From Lachnospiraceae bacterium (lineage in GTDB: Bacteria > Bacillota > Clostridia > Lachnospirales > Lachnospiraceae), in assembly GCA_022796475.1 (NCBI GenBank), contig JAAWIS010000031.1, positions 1 through 36,356 of the forward strand: a stretch of 36,356 bases of DNA, read 5' to 3'. Positions 8,630 through 16,046 of the stretch are shown one piece after another (positions within the stretch are counted from its first letter, which is position 1; every line of letters begins with the position of its first letter). Made by a program: the position numbers and the translations under genes. The notes beneath the pieces were generated by a model. The model searched no databases. It was given only the letters and a program-made list of their open reading frames with translations, and was not told the origin of the DNA.

Positions 8630-9077
8630 ATGCATCACCACTTTTTATGTCAACGGTCTTTGAAGCGGACTTACTGATTCTGTGTATACCGCCACAGTAT
8701 GTTGTATTGTCAGTATCTTTATTTTTGCCTTTTTTTCTGCTGGTCTTTTTTCTTTTTATTTTAATACGTTTTATAGCTTTTTGCAATAGCTTCATCACAT
8801 TTTGACTAATCAGCCAATCATAACCAGCCATACCAAAAAACATTCCTGCAATCACATATCCTCGCAGAATGCCGTCATTTTGCCGGTACAAAAGCGAAAA
8901 GGCGGATAAGGCTACGTATATCCAGTAAATAAAATCTTCCAGGCTTACAATCCAGTTTTTCCTTGGAAGAAGCAACCGGCTGATCCGCAGCAAATCATAA
9001 CAGAACATCAGCCATCCTCCCAGCCCAAGACAGCCTGCAAGAAGGAGGGCCTGACCATACAGCTCACGGCTTATCAT
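8406..9077 (-). CDS. yabQ: spore cortex protein YabQ with an overlapping tail
   Basis: YabQ is a membrane protein of the mother cell needed for spore cortex formation. The first 110 residues fit the family: hydrophobic helices near residues 8-27, 45-62 and 73-90, then a basic KKAIKRIK-like stretch. After about residue 115 the frame continues, not stopping, through the intergenic gap and 236 bases into divIC, adding a charged, Gly/Ser-rich tail with no recognisable domain. The tail may be real, or an indel in the A-runs near 8719-8760 may have removed a nearby stop. A seven-A run lies in the right phase for a -1 slip (AGA AAA AAA GGC), which would end the protein after four more codons. The start at 9077 has AGGTGG four bases upstream. 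yabP stops eight bases before it. Confidence 0.85.
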   Translation of the reverse strand: MISRELYGQALLLAGCLGLGGWLMFCYDLLRISRLLLPRKNWIVSLEDFIYWIYVALSAFSLLYRQNDGILRGYVIAGMFFGMAGYDWLISQNVMKLLQKAIKRIKIKRKKTSRKKGKNKDTDNTTYCGGIHRISKSASKTVDIKSGDAYEEFSKTIPAEKAGQVGKPDGADRRYRGSAQPGCSDKFKKRISEGEGSGIPDSGRKPAETDCRGKAEKGRAGGA

Positions 9078-9085
9078 TTTTCCAC

Positions 9086-9370
9086 CTATTTAAAGAGCCT
9101 GCTTAACAGGGATTCCCCCGCCTTGCGCAGCGCTTCATTTGAACTGTATACCAGGCTGTCAGCCTGTCCATCTACATCTACTTCCCCTTTTTCAAGCGTC
9201 AGACGGCTGACACATAAATCCTTTCCCTTAATCGTAAGCAGACCTTTATCCGTATCCAGTATAACCTGGTTTTCATCAAACGATACCACGTCCACAATGC
9301 CTGTAATACTCATTTTTCCCCGATCTTCCATCATCAGACGATGGGGACGCCCGATCAATTTCTCATCCAT
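9086..9370 (-). CDS. yabP: sporulation protein YabP
   Basis: Small soluble protein required with YabQ for spore cortex assembly, made in the mother cell. The family signature is clear: RPHRLMMEDRGKMSITGIVDVVSFDE near the N-terminus, then a beta-rich core with GLLTIKGKDL and LTLEKGEVDVDG. Length of 94 residues is typical. The ribosome binding site AGGAGG is eight bases upstream of the ATG. It is the first gene after a sigma-E-like promoter and heads the yabP-yabQ-divIC-spoIIE group. Confidence 0.96.
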   Translation of the reverse strand: MDEKLIGRPHRLMMEDRGKMSITGIVDVVSFDENQVILDTDKGLLTIKGKDLCVSRLTLEKGEVDVDGQADSLVYSSNEALRKAGESLLSRLFK

Positions 9371-9404
9371 ACAAAAAGACCTCCTGATATACCAAACTTA
9401 ATTC

Positions 9405-9433
9405 AGTATATTAGGAGATCAACTAAAATATGA
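9405..9433 (-). promoter_or_regulatory. sigma-E-like promoter for yabP-yabQ
   Basis: On the minus strand TCATATT matches the sigma-E -35 consensus (KMATATT) exactly. After a 14-base spacer, AATATACT matches the -10 consensus CATACAHT at 6 of 8 positions. It ends 35 bases before the yabP start codon. Mother-cell sigma-E control of yabP is established in Bacillus subtilis, so position and motif agree. Confidence 0.6.
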
Positions 9434-9448
9434 CTGCCAATCTATTTT

Positions 9449-9688
9449 TTATAAATATTTATAAAGCTCTTTCGCTTCTTCTTTTTTAACGGTTTCCTGT
9501 ACGTCTAAAACCTGAACCTTAACTGATTTGGTTCCAAACTGAATCTCAATCACATCTCCTTCTTTTACATTGAGAGATGCTTTGGCTGGCTTGTCATTTA
9601 CCAAAACCCGCCCGGCGTCACAGGCTTCATTGGCCACTGTCCGGCGTTTTATTAAGCGGGATACCTTAAGAAACTTATCCAGTCTCAT
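9449..9688 (-). CDS. rqcP: S4-domain RNA-binding protein RqcP
   Basis: Ribosome-associated quality control factor (YabO in B. subtilis) that works with RqcH to add alanine tails to stalled nascent chains. A single S4 domain fills the protein: MRLDKFLKVSRLIKRRTVANE, the GRVLVN turn and VKEGDVIEI. Length of 79 residues is typical. It lies three bases after hup and almost certainly shares its promoter. The hup-rqcP-yabP order is conserved in Firmicutes. Confidence 0.95.
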   Translation of the reverse strand: MRLDKFLKVSRLIKRRTVANEACDAGRVLVNDKPAKASLNVKEGDVIEIQFGTKSVKVQVLDVQETVKKEEAKELYKYL

Positions 9689-9691
9689 ATA

Positions 9692-9967
9692 TTATGCATT
9701 CACCATATCCTTTAAAGCTTTTCCTGCTTTGAATTTAGGGCTTTTGGATGCTGCGATAGTCATCGGCTCGCCGCTCTTTGGATTTCTTCCTTCTCTCTCT
9801 GCCCGCTCTGAAACCTCAAACGTGCCAAAGCCAACTAACTGTACCTTCTCACCCTTAACCAGTTCATCTGTTACAACATCAGTGAAAGCTTTCAGTGCCT
9901 TCTCTGCATCTTTCTTAGAAATCTCTGCTTTTTCAGCTACTGCTGCAATTAATTCAGTCTTGTTCAT
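9692..9967 (-). CDS. hup: DNA-binding protein HU
   Basis: Small dimeric histone-like protein that bends and compacts DNA. The sequence starts MNKTELIAAVAEKA, contains the dimer core VQLVGFGTFEVSERAEREGRNP, and ends in the conserved beta arm and helix (KFKAGKALKDMVN). At 91 residues it is full length. The ribosome binding site is AGGAGG. It has its own strong promoter and leads a hup-rqcP transcript. Confidence 0.98.
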   Translation of the reverse strand: MNKTELIAAVAEKAEISKKDAEKALKAFTDVVTDELVKGEKVQLVGFGTFEVSERAEREGRNPKSGEPMTIAASKSPKFKAGKALKDMVNA

Positions 9968-10056
9968 TTATTTTCCTCCTATATTTGCAAATAAGAGCGC
10001 ATATCTGTCAAATGTAAATCAATGATACGCACCGCCCCAAATTGTGTACCCTATCA

Positions 10057-10085
10057 TTTATATCTGTTTCTTCCCTGTTTGTCAA
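10057..10085 (-). promoter_or_regulatory. strong sigma-A promoter for hup-rqcP
   Basis: TTGACA, a 17-base spacer and TATAAA lie on the minus strand, with the -35 at 10080-10085 overlapping the mazG stop codon. The -35 is perfect and the -10 matches 5 of 6. The predicted leader is about 80 bases. Confidence 0.8.
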
Positions 10086-10489
10086 GGTTTTTCGCCATTT
10101 TCCGTCTTCTTTTCTTTTTCTGCCTTTTCCTGCTCTTTCATCTGCTTCCACAGCCTTAAACTCTCCTCTGGAGAAGCAGCCTGCTTATCTCCGAATACGT
10201 GAGGATGGCGCCGTATCATTTTCCGGCACAGTCCGTCAATCACGTCCTCAATTGTAAAAAAACCCTCTTCTGCTGCAATCTGGCTGTTCATTACCACCTG
10301 CAGCAGTACGTCACCCAGTTCTTCACATAAATTTTCCATATCTTGGCTGTCAATGGCCTGAAACACCTCCTGAGTTTCTTCCTCAAGACACTTTTTCATC
10401 GTTTCGAAGGTCTGTTCCCTGTCCCACGGGCATCCATCTTTTGAACGCAGCCGCGCCACAATTTTAATCAAATCTCCAAATGTATTCAT
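10082..10489 (-). CDS. mazG: single-domain MazG nucleotide pyrophosphohydrolase
   Basis: Hydrolyses nucleoside triphosphates to monophosphates and pyrophosphate, a house-cleaning role against aberrant nucleotides. The MazG fold is seen as LRSKDGCPWDREQT, then the metal-binding EEETQE and EELGDVLLQV acidic residues and the RRHPHVF motif. It holds only one MazG domain (135 residues), against two in the E. coli protein and a methylase-MazG fusion in B. subtilis YabN. The C-terminus is a short Lys/Glu-rich tail. The start ATG overlaps the stop of a doubtful upstream frame as ATGA. It sits upstream of hup as in related genomes. Confidence 0.93.
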   Translation of the reverse strand: MNTFGDLIKIVARLRSKDGCPWDREQTFETMKKCLEEETQEVFQAIDSQDMENLCEELGDVLLQVVMNSQIAAEEGFFTIEDVIDGLCRKMIRRHPHVFGDKQAASPEESLRLWKQMKEQEKAEKEKKTENGEKP

Positions 10490-10690
10490 GATTCCCCCTC
10501 TGCCTGTAAAACTCTTATCCGCAGCTTATCCACAGTATACCCTTTGACAATCATTTTATACTGACAGCCAAATGCAACTGTATCCTTATTCTGCCATAAA
10601 TCCATTGTGAAAGCAAGCTTTTTGAAATAAAATATCCTTTGGCATCCCCCGGATGGTTTTTGCTTTATAGGATGCAGTTTGCTATAAAGC

Positions 10691-10738
10691 AAAAAAGAGC
10701 CGTGCACTAATGACTTACTTAGCGCACAGCTCCGTTTT
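10691..10738 (-). terminator. terminator of the rpsF-ssb-rpsR operon
   Basis: On the minus strand a 14-bp stem (10719-10732 with 10697-10710, two G-U pairs) with an eight-base loop is followed by six T residues. It starts about 13 bases after the rpsR stop codon. Confidence 0.88.
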
Positions 10739-10750
10739 TCGTGTAAAAAT

Positions 10751-11017
10751 TTAATCACAGGTATAAGGCATCAAAGCGATATGTCTTGCTCTCTTCACCG
10801 CTACTGTTAATGCTCTCTGATGCTTTGCACAGTTTCCGGTAATCCGGCGGGGAAGAATTTTTCCTCTCTCAGATACGTATCTTTTTAACTTATTTACATC
10901 CTTGTAATCAATTATGCCATTCTTATCGCCGCAGAAAACACAAACTTTTTTTCTTCTGCGAACGCCGCCTCTTCTTACCTTTGAAGCATCTGCTCTGTCA
11001 CCTTTATTGAATGCCAT
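10751..11017 (-). CDS. rpsR: 30S ribosomal protein S18, zinc-binding form
   Basis: Component of the small-subunit platform that pairs with S6. The start at 11017 ([13 protein letters not shown]) has AGGAGG eight bases upstream; the longer open frame is upstream leader. The cysteine set CVFC near residue 27 and GNCAKH near 65 is the zinc-ribbon (C+) version of S18, rather than the zinc-free form. About 88 residues. It is last in rpsF-ssb-rpsR and is followed by a clear terminator. Confidence 0.97.
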   Translation of the reverse strand: MAFNKGDRADASKVRRGGVRRRKKVCVFCGDKNGIIDYKDVNKLKRYVSERGKILPRRITGNCAKHQRALTVAVKRARHIALMPYTCD

Positions 11018-11155
11018 TGGTGTTGTCCTCCTTTTCATATTCCGGAACCGCATCGCGGTCTTGTGATACATTTGTTATCCTCTGAGCTGAAAGACAGCCT
11101 GTCCGCTGATCGCTGCACGTTGCAGCCAGCTTCCGATTATACAGTCCTTACCATA

Positions 11156-11647
11156 CTAATTAAAGGGAAGGCCTTCATCTTCAACTCCGTCTGGAATGTT
11201 CATAAATCCATCGCCGATAGCACTGGATGGCGCCGGTCTGGAACTGGCTGCTGGCTGCTGATAACTGCTATTGTAATTGCCATTATTCTGATAGCCGCTC
11301 ATGTCTGATGCAGCCCCTTTGCTGTCAGCAAACTCCTGATCCTCTATGATAACATCTGTGGTATAAACTTTTTGACCATCTCTGTTAATGTAGCTGCCCG
11401 TCTGAATCCGTCCGGATATCAAAACCCGCATCCCCTGATGAAAATACTTCTCTGCAAACTCCCCTGCACGATCAAATGCCACACAGTTAATAAAATCTGC
11501 TGTCTGCTGATCATTTCCATCCTGGCTCCTGCGTCCTCTCCGGTCAACTGCCAGGGTATATCTGGCTATTGCCATGGTTCGCTCGCCCTGGGAATACCTT
11601 ACTTCCGGATCCCTGGTCAGCCTGCCCATAAGAATCACTCTGTTCAT
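11156..11647 (-). CDS. ssb: single-stranded DNA-binding protein
   Basis: Tetrameric protein that coats single-stranded DNA in replication, repair and recombination. The N-terminal OB fold (about residues 1-105) opens MNRVILMGRLTRDPEVRY and includes the DFINCVAFDRAGEFAEKY region. A Gly/Asn/Gln/Ser-rich linker follows, and the acidic tip ends DEGLPF plus one Asn, the docking peptide for partner enzymes. Length of 163 residues is typical. It lies 16 bases after rpsF. Confidence 0.97.
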   Translation of the reverse strand: MNRVILMGRLTRDPEVRYSQGERTMAIARYTLAVDRRGRRSQDGNDQQTADFINCVAFDRAGEFAEKYFHQGMRVLISGRIQTGSYINRDGQKVYTTDVIIEDQEFADSKGAASDMSGYQNNGNYNSSYQQPAASSRPAPSSAIGDGFMNIPDGVEDEGLPFN

Positions 11648-11663
11648 ACACTCACTCTTTCTC

Positions 11664-11951
11664 TTATGCTTCCTGCTTTACAACTAAATAGCGGATAACT
11701 GGTTCCATAATACGAATGTGAGCTTCTACTTCGTTGGGGCAGTTAGAATCGCCTTCAAACTGAATGAAATAATAAAAGGCTTCCTTCATCTTCTGAATTT
11801 CATAAGCCAGCCTCTTCTTACCCCACTCGTCGACATTGGTTACCGTACCGCCAAAACGGGTAATATAACCTTTCACCTTTTCGATTACTGCTGCTCTTTC
11901 TTCGTCTTCCAGCTTCACATTCAGAACAACTGCTAACTCATACTTGTTCAT
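11664..11951 (-). CDS. rpsF: 30S ribosomal protein S6
   Basis: Small-subunit protein that binds S18 and 16S rRNA. The sequence has the S6 pattern MNKYELAVVL, then GGTVTNVDEWGKKRLAYEIQK and the aromatic YYFIQFEGD. At 95 residues it is full length. The ribosome binding site is GGAGG about ten bases upstream. It heads the rpsF-ssb-rpsR operon. Confidence 0.97.
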   Translation of the reverse strand: MNKYELAVVLNVKLEDEERAAVIEKVKGYITRFGGTVTNVDEWGKKRLAYEIQKMKEAFYYFIQFEGDSNCPNEVEAHIRIMEPVIRYLVVKQEA

Positions 11952-11978
11952 CTTGTTTTACCTCCTTGTGGTCTCTGG

Positions 11979-12036
11979 CCCCTGTCAATAGCAAAAATAT
12001 CTGCCTTGGTCAGCCTTACTGTTTTGCTGTCAGGAG
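11979..12036 (-). promoter_or_regulatory. structured leader of the rpsF operon
   Basis: In the RNA, CTCCTG and AGCAAAA in the 5' arm pair with TTTTGCT and CAGGGG in the 3' arm across an asymmetric internal loop, with a 25-base apical region. This lies between the predicted promoter and rpsF. Many bacteria control this operon through an S6:S18-binding leader. The CCG bulge typical of that element was not found here, so the assignment is tentative. Confidence 0.35.
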
Positions 12037-12064
12037 CAAGGAATATAATATGTCACAGATAGTT

Positions 12065-12093
12065 AGTCTACCAAATTTTCCGAAATTATGCAA
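12065..12093 (-). promoter_or_regulatory. probable sigma-A promoter of the rpsF operon
   Basis: TTGCAT, a 17-base spacer and TAGACT lie on the minus strand about 113 bases before rpsF. The -10 matches 4 of 6 and the -35 matches 3 of 6. The position leaves room for the leader hairpin. Confidence 0.4.
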
Positions 12094-12119
12094 GTACTTT
12101 TTTCTGTTTTATTGCTTTT

Positions 12120-12314
12120 TCACGGTTTTCTTAAACCTCTTGTATTTTTCTCCACCATTTTCCTTGCCACCATAACCTGATGACCACAGCCAAGGCATTT
12201 TAAGCGGAAGTCTGCCCCCACCCTTAAAATTTCCCATTCCTGACTTCCACAGGGATGAGGCTTTTTCAGCTTAACAATATCTCCCAGCTCATACTTTGGT
12301 TTTTCTGTCACCAC
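12120..12314 (-). CDS. DUF951 family protein
   Basis: Small conserved Firmicutes protein of unknown function. The family core is clear: YELGDIVKLKKPHPCGSQEWEILRVGADFRLKCLGCGHQVM (quoted in parts: the PHPCGS and KCLGCGH segments are the hallmarks). Two cysteines in CLGC plus the CG earlier suggest a metal or nucleic-acid binding fold, which is an inference. The frame is open to a TTG at 12368 immediately after the sirtuin stop, but the GTG at 12314 has AGGGGG five bases upstream and gives the family's normal length of about 64 residues. It follows the sirtuin gene on the same strand and is probably co-transcribed with it. Confidence 0.88.
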   Translation of the reverse strand: MVTEKPKYELGDIVKLKKPHPCGSQEWEILRVGADFRLKCLGCGHQVMVARKMVEKNTRGLRKP

Positions 12315-12368
12315 AATATCCCCCTGTACTGATCTTTCAAATCCGTTCTGAATTGCCAAAACACTCAA

Positions 12369-13094
12369 CTACAGCATATTTATTATATCATCAAGTACCT
12401 GACCGATAGGGCCGCTGATAACCAAATCTGCTCTGCCGTCCATAGGTGTTACCGATTTATTAATCAATACCAGCCTGTTTCCCTGGTAATAGTCTGTCAG
12501 CCCTGCCGCCGGATACACTGTAAGAGAAGTCCCTCCTATTATCAGCATGTCAGCTTTTTGGATATACTGGACTGCTTTTGCTATGGTATGCTGATCCAGC
12601 CCTTCTTCGTAAAGAACCACATCTGGTTTAATTGTTCCGCCGCAGGAACATCTGGGCACTCCCTCTGCCGTTATAATTGCATCCAGCCCAAAAGCCTGAC
12701 CGCACCGGGTACAGTAATTCCGGTGAATGGAACCGTGCAGCTCCAAAACCTCCCTGCTTCCTGCCGCCTGATGAAGTCCGTCAATATTTTGAGTAATGAC
12801 TGCTTTCAATTTTCCTATTGTTTCCAGTTTGCTCAACGCGATATGGGCTTTGTTGGGCTTTGCATCCTTAAAAATCATCTTGTCTTTATAGAACCGGTAA
12901 AATTCTTCTGGATTTCGAACATAAAAGCTATGGCTGATAATAGTTTCCGGAGGAAAGCGGTATTTTTGATTATAGAGCCCGTCAACACTTCTAAAATCTG
13001 GAATCCCGCTTTCCGTAGACACTCCTGCACCGCCGAAAAATACGATCCGGCTGCTCTCATTTATCCACTGCTTTAACTGCTCCTTTGCATCCAT
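12369..13094 (-). CDS. cobB: Sir2-family NAD-dependent protein deacylase
   Basis: Removes acetyl or related acyl groups from protein lysines, using NAD and releasing nicotinamide. Signature motifs are all present: GGAGVSTESGIPDFRS near residue 24, TQNIDGLHQAAG, the catalytic His in ELHGSIH, and a zinc site with CTRC and CSCGG. Of two starts, the ATG at 13094 lies six bases after the AAGGG element and is better than the ATG at 13100, which touches it. About 241 residues, normal for class U/III bacterial sirtuins. A perfect -10 box lies upstream. Confidence 0.96.
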   Translation of the reverse strand: MDAKEQLKQWINESSRIVFFGGAGVSTESGIPDFRSVDGLYNQKYRFPPETIISHSFYVRNPEEFYRFYKDKMIFKDAKPNKAHIALSKLETIGKLKAVITQNIDGLHQAAGSREVLELHGSIHRNYCTRCGQAFGLDAIITAEGVPRCSCGGTIKPDVVLYEEGLDQHTIAKAVQYIQKADMLIIGGTSLTVYPAAGLTDYYQGNRLVLINKSVTPMDGRADLVISGPIGQVLDDIINML

Positions 13095-13170
13095 CCACAT
13101 CCCTTCCCTTCTTTGGCATTTGCAGCTATGCTGCCTTGCTTACGATTCCTGTCATGGTTCTTCTGGTTCT

Positions 13171-13199
13171 ATTATATAAAACCTTCCTAAAATCCACAA
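13171..13199 (-). promoter_or_regulatory. sigma-A promoter for the sirtuin-DUF951 pair
   Basis: TTGTGG, a 17-base spacer and TATAAT lie on the minus strand in the 110-base gap between the acetyltransferase stop and the sirtuin start. The -10 is perfect. Confidence 0.6.
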
Positions 13200-13204
13200 G
13201 AAAT

Positions 13205-14239
13205 TCAAACAATCTCGTCCAAAAAAATCCGGCTGCCTGCTGTAATTCCCCAGGAATTTGGCTGACATCCATATCCCAGCATCCACTGGGTCAGATCCCC
13301 TATGGATATCGTCCACGCCTCTTTCGGGATTTCACTTCCGATTTTCCTGATTTCAGAACCGCCCTGGGTAATTTTCCAGGAAAACAGGCCGTGATTTTCC
13401 GGTATCTGCTCATCCACAATCCCGATTTCTACCCTTTGTTCTTTCCCCTTTAAGCGGACATTTCCCATAAATTCATTTAAATTTACAATCCTTGCCATAA
13501 TCGCCGGACGGGTTTCACACACCTTTTCCAAATACGCTTCTTCTGCATATAGAAAGCGGCGCTGAGGTTTTTCTTTTCCCCAGAAACACTCCATCCCAAC
13601 CATTTCCTCCCCATCATAGAGAAGGTCCCATTTGCCATATTCGCTTTCAATTTCCTTCCAAAGCCTGGCCATATATGCCGGGGTTCTAAGTGCAAAAGCG
13701 GAATATCGGTTTTCCAGCCAGCGATTCAGCCATGCTCCTGTTTCAGCCGCCTGCGCTTCTCCTCTTACCCGTTCCCGGCGAAGAAGTTCCCCTTTCCCGT
13801 TCAGGCAAAAATCCGGCTGCTGGTACACATACGAAAATCCAAATGGCTGATAGATTGCAGGGTCAGCCGGCATTAAAAAGGTAAAAGGCATCTGCTCCCG
13901 GTTCTGGTCAGCCAGCATATGGTTAAGAAGCGTTCGCATACAGCCCTGGTGCCTCCACTGAGGCTCTGTGGCCACACCTACAATATAGTCCAGCAAATAT
14001 TCCCTGCCCTCCCAGAAAACTGGATAGGGGTTTCTCTGAACCATAGAAATCACTTCCCTTTCAGAATCCCCATACCCGTTAAAATGTTCCAGTACTAAAA
14101 TTTGATTATCCTTACATTTTTCTTTATAATAATAATCAAGAAATCTGGAGGAATCCTCCTTAAAACACTGTTCCCACAGTTTCCGGCTTCTGTCTTTTTC
14201 CTTCTGCCCTAAATACCGGAGTTCTGCCTGACCTTCCAT
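13205..14239 (-). CDS. Eis-like GNAT N-acetyltransferase
   Basis: Predicted acetyl-CoA-dependent acetyltransferase of the Eis type (tandem GNAT domains followed by a sterol-carrier-like domain). The acetyl-CoA motif is VGVATEPQWRHQGCMRTLL near residues 91-109, followed by FLMPADPAIYQPFGFSYVY, which is typical of Eis relatives. The C-terminal 100 residues, ending in GCQPNSWGITAGSRIFLDEIV-like sequence, fit the SCP2-like part. Two ATGs are near; the one at 14239 is better spaced from AAGGGAG. Substrate is unknown; Eis relatives acetylate aminoglycosides or protein amines, and nothing here discriminates. Confidence 0.85.
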   Translation of the reverse strand: MEGQAELRYLGQKEKDRSRKLWEQCFKEDSSRFLDYYYKEKCKDNQILVLEHFNGYGDSEREVISMVQRNPYPVFWEGREYLLDYIVGVATEPQWRHQGCMRTLLNHMLADQNREQMPFTFLMPADPAIYQPFGFSYVYQQPDFCLNGKGELLRRERVRGEAQAAETGAWLNRWLENRYSAFALRTPAYMARLWKEIESEYGKWDLLYDGEEMVGMECFWGKEKPQRRFLYAEEAYLEKVCETRPAIMARIVNLNEFMGNVRLKGKEQRVEIGIVDEQIPENHGLFSWKITQGGSEIRKIGSEIPKEAWTISIGDLTQWMLGYGCQPNSWGITAGSRIFLDEIV

Positions 14240-14255
14240 TTCCATCTCTCCCTTC

Positions 14256-14274
14256 TCTGCTGTCTGACAGCAGA
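14256..14274. promoter_or_regulatory. perfect palindrome before the acetyltransferase gene
   Basis: TCTGCTGTC and GACAGCAGA are perfect 9-bp arms around a single central base. It ends 17 bases before the preferred start codon at 14239, immediately upstream of the ribosome binding site. It could be an operator for a dimeric regulator, or an RNA stem that limits access to the start region. No T-run follows. Confidence 0.5.
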
Positions 14275-14436
14275 TTATGGCTTTCTCCTGATCAAAAAAA
14301 TTACTGTCATAAATAGGGTTGTCGCAATACCGGGCATTTCCACAATATATAGTAAAATCACATCACATTTAAACTATATATTCTATATCTTTGCCTGTTT
14401 GCAGCAGCCCCTCAGATATAAGCAAGCTTCCTTAGT

Positions 14437-15378
14437 TTAGAAGTTCTTTTGCCTTACCATGTATTTTCTGGCATATCCCACAGGCTGATAGCTGAGCTTT
14501 GCCTGCCGCAGTCCGGGAATTCCCACATCATCCTCTCGGTTCACTAAAACTGCATCTGAAAATTCATGGATTAAAAACTGCTGATTAATAAATTGATATA
14601 ATCCTTTTACATTAGGATTCGCTTTTTCTATACTGATAACAGCCATTTTCTCTCTGGAATTGTAGCTTCCTGCTGTAAATGCCTGCAGCTTTCCATCAAT
14701 GTAAACCCCGCCCATCTGTACATGAAGATGAGAACAATTTTTCAAAATCTCATGGATCCCCTCCACTTCATAATCCAGCTCCCAGGCTTCCTCCACCTCA
14801 TTTCCTTTCTGTTCCCTCCAGAAGCTTAAAAAGTCCCACACATCCTGGCGGTCAGAACAGCAAAGTTTCCGGTATTCATAACGCCCCTCGTACTCCCGCA
14901 TAAACGCATTAACAAGATTCTTTTTCTTATGGAGCTTTTTCCCGGCAAGAGTCCGCATTGCCTCCCCGTCGTAAAGGTAATCTTTTAAGTCTTCCATTTC
15001 TTTTACTTCAAACTGCTCTGGATCCAGATTTAAATATTCCACAGCCTCCTGGTCTGCAAGAAAAATCCACAATGGACGCTTTAACTCTTGATTAAAATAT
15101 CTGACTATCTGTTCAAAAAAATAAGGCAAATCCTCCTGCCTGCATAAAGGCATTGCCGATGAAATCTTTCCCTCATTTTCCATCAGCCACTGAACTGCCC
15201 TGCCTTCACTGACAGCAAAACGCACCTTATATGCATCTCTCCACAAAAAACTGTCCAAAAAAACGCTGTCACATGTCTTATTAGGCCGCAGCGAAAAAAA
15301 TGGCGTTAACTGACGGATATCACAAGCTGTAATCCGTTTAAATTCCAGCTTCTCAACATTTGTTAAACTCTCTGTCAT
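14437..15378 (-). CDS. DUF2156 / phosphatidylglycerol lysyltransferase C-terminal domain protein
   Basis: Cytoplasmic protein of about 313 residues matching the DUF2156 family, a GNAT-like fold related to the C-terminal half of MprF lysyl transferases. Supporting features are the aromatic N-terminal block TPFFSLRPNKTCDSVFLDSFLWRDAY, the basic GKKLHKKKNLVNAF segment, and the later FTAGSYNSREKMAVISIEKANPNVKGLYQFINQQF region. The membrane flippase domain of MprF is absent. The start at 15378 has AAGGG seven bases upstream; upstream in-frame sequence overlaps the preceding gene. It follows the zinc-ribbon gene by 11 bases. Function is unknown. Confidence 0.85.
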   Translation of the reverse strand: MTESLTNVEKLEFKRITACDIRQLTPFFSLRPNKTCDSVFLDSFLWRDAYKVRFAVSEGRAVQWLMENEGKISSAMPLCRQEDLPYFFEQIVRYFNQELKRPLWIFLADQEAVEYLNLDPEQFEVKEMEDLKDYLYDGEAMRTLAGKKLHKKKNLVNAFMREYEGRYEYRKLCCSDRQDVWDFLSFWREQKGNEVEEAWELDYEVEGIHEILKNCSHLHVQMGGVYIDGKLQAFTAGSYNSREKMAVISIEKANPNVKGLYQFINQQFLIHEFSDAVLVNREDDVGIPGLRQAKLSYQPVGYARKYMVRQKNF

Positions 15379-15389
15379 AGTAAAACCCT

Positions 15390-15806
15390 TCAGCTCCTTC
15401 TGATAAAATCCTTGTGGCATTTGGGACAATGAATACTAACCTTTCCCTTTCCTCTGGGAATCCGAATCTTTTGCCCGCAGCCAGGACATCGGTAGATATG
15501 GTAATGGAGCGTCTGCTTTGCCCGCTGCTTCCACCTCTGAAAGATTTCCCCTGCCTGAAACCGCAGACGCAAATACCGTTCATTTTCCAAAAAACGTGCT
15601 GATGTATTTTTAGAAAACATCCGAAAATAACTGTAGAACAAAACCGCCAGCGCTATCCAATACAGAATCCGGATTCTGGCCAGCAGATTAATAACCAGCA
15701 GAATTATGATACAGACATTTAAAAAACGTGCAAACGGATCTGTCCCGTATCTGCCGATCATAAACTGCTGTATCATCCGTTTCCATTTATCCTTCTGTTC
15801 TCCCAT
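15390..15806 (-). CDS. membrane protein with C-terminal zinc ribbon
   Basis: I do not recognise a named family. The N-terminus is basic and soluble, then two closely spaced transmembrane helices (about residues 28-43 and 47-62), then a cytoplasmic tail ending in a zinc ribbon, CPGC near residue 110 and CPKC near 129. Length is 138 residues. It is the first gene of a transcript with DUF2156, behind a near-consensus promoter. Such proteins occur widely as hypothetical genes in related clostridia. It could be a membrane-tethered nucleic-acid or protein-binding factor, but this is speculation. Confidence 0.8.
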   Translation of the reverse strand: MGEQKDKWKRMIQQFMIGRYGTDPFARFLNVCIIILLVINLLARIRILYWIALAVLFYSYFRMFSKNTSARFLENERYLRLRFQAGEIFQRWKQRAKQTLHYHIYRCPGCGQKIRIPRGKGKVSIHCPKCHKDFIRRS

Positions 15807-15843
15807 GTTCCCTTATGCCTTTCCATGATTATCCATACCTCTC

Positions 15844-15872
15844 ACTATACCTTTGAGCCGCTTTTATGTCAA
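15844..15872 (-). promoter_or_regulatory. near-consensus sigma-A promoter
   Basis: TTGACA, a 17-base spacer and TATAGT on the minus strand, about 38 bases before the zinc-ribbon gene. Eleven of twelve consensus bases match, the best sigma-A promoter in the window. Confidence 0.85.
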
Positions 15873-16046
15873 GGTATAAAACAATCTGACCTTTTTAATC
15901 GGAACTTCTCAAATCAAATGCAGCCTCTCTTAAAGCAGCATAGAATCCTTTTAAAATTGTTCTGTGCAAGGGTAATGCAAATAGTACTCCGTCTAAAGCA
16001 AACTGGAAAACAAAAGATTTTATACGGCAGCATTGGCTTTTCAAAA

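Noticed and set aside
10486-10758. 90-codon minus-strand frame ending in ATGA overlap with mazG
   Set aside because: It crosses the rpsR terminator and has no ribosome binding site or recognisable domain. A short downstream part could be translated, but nothing supports it.
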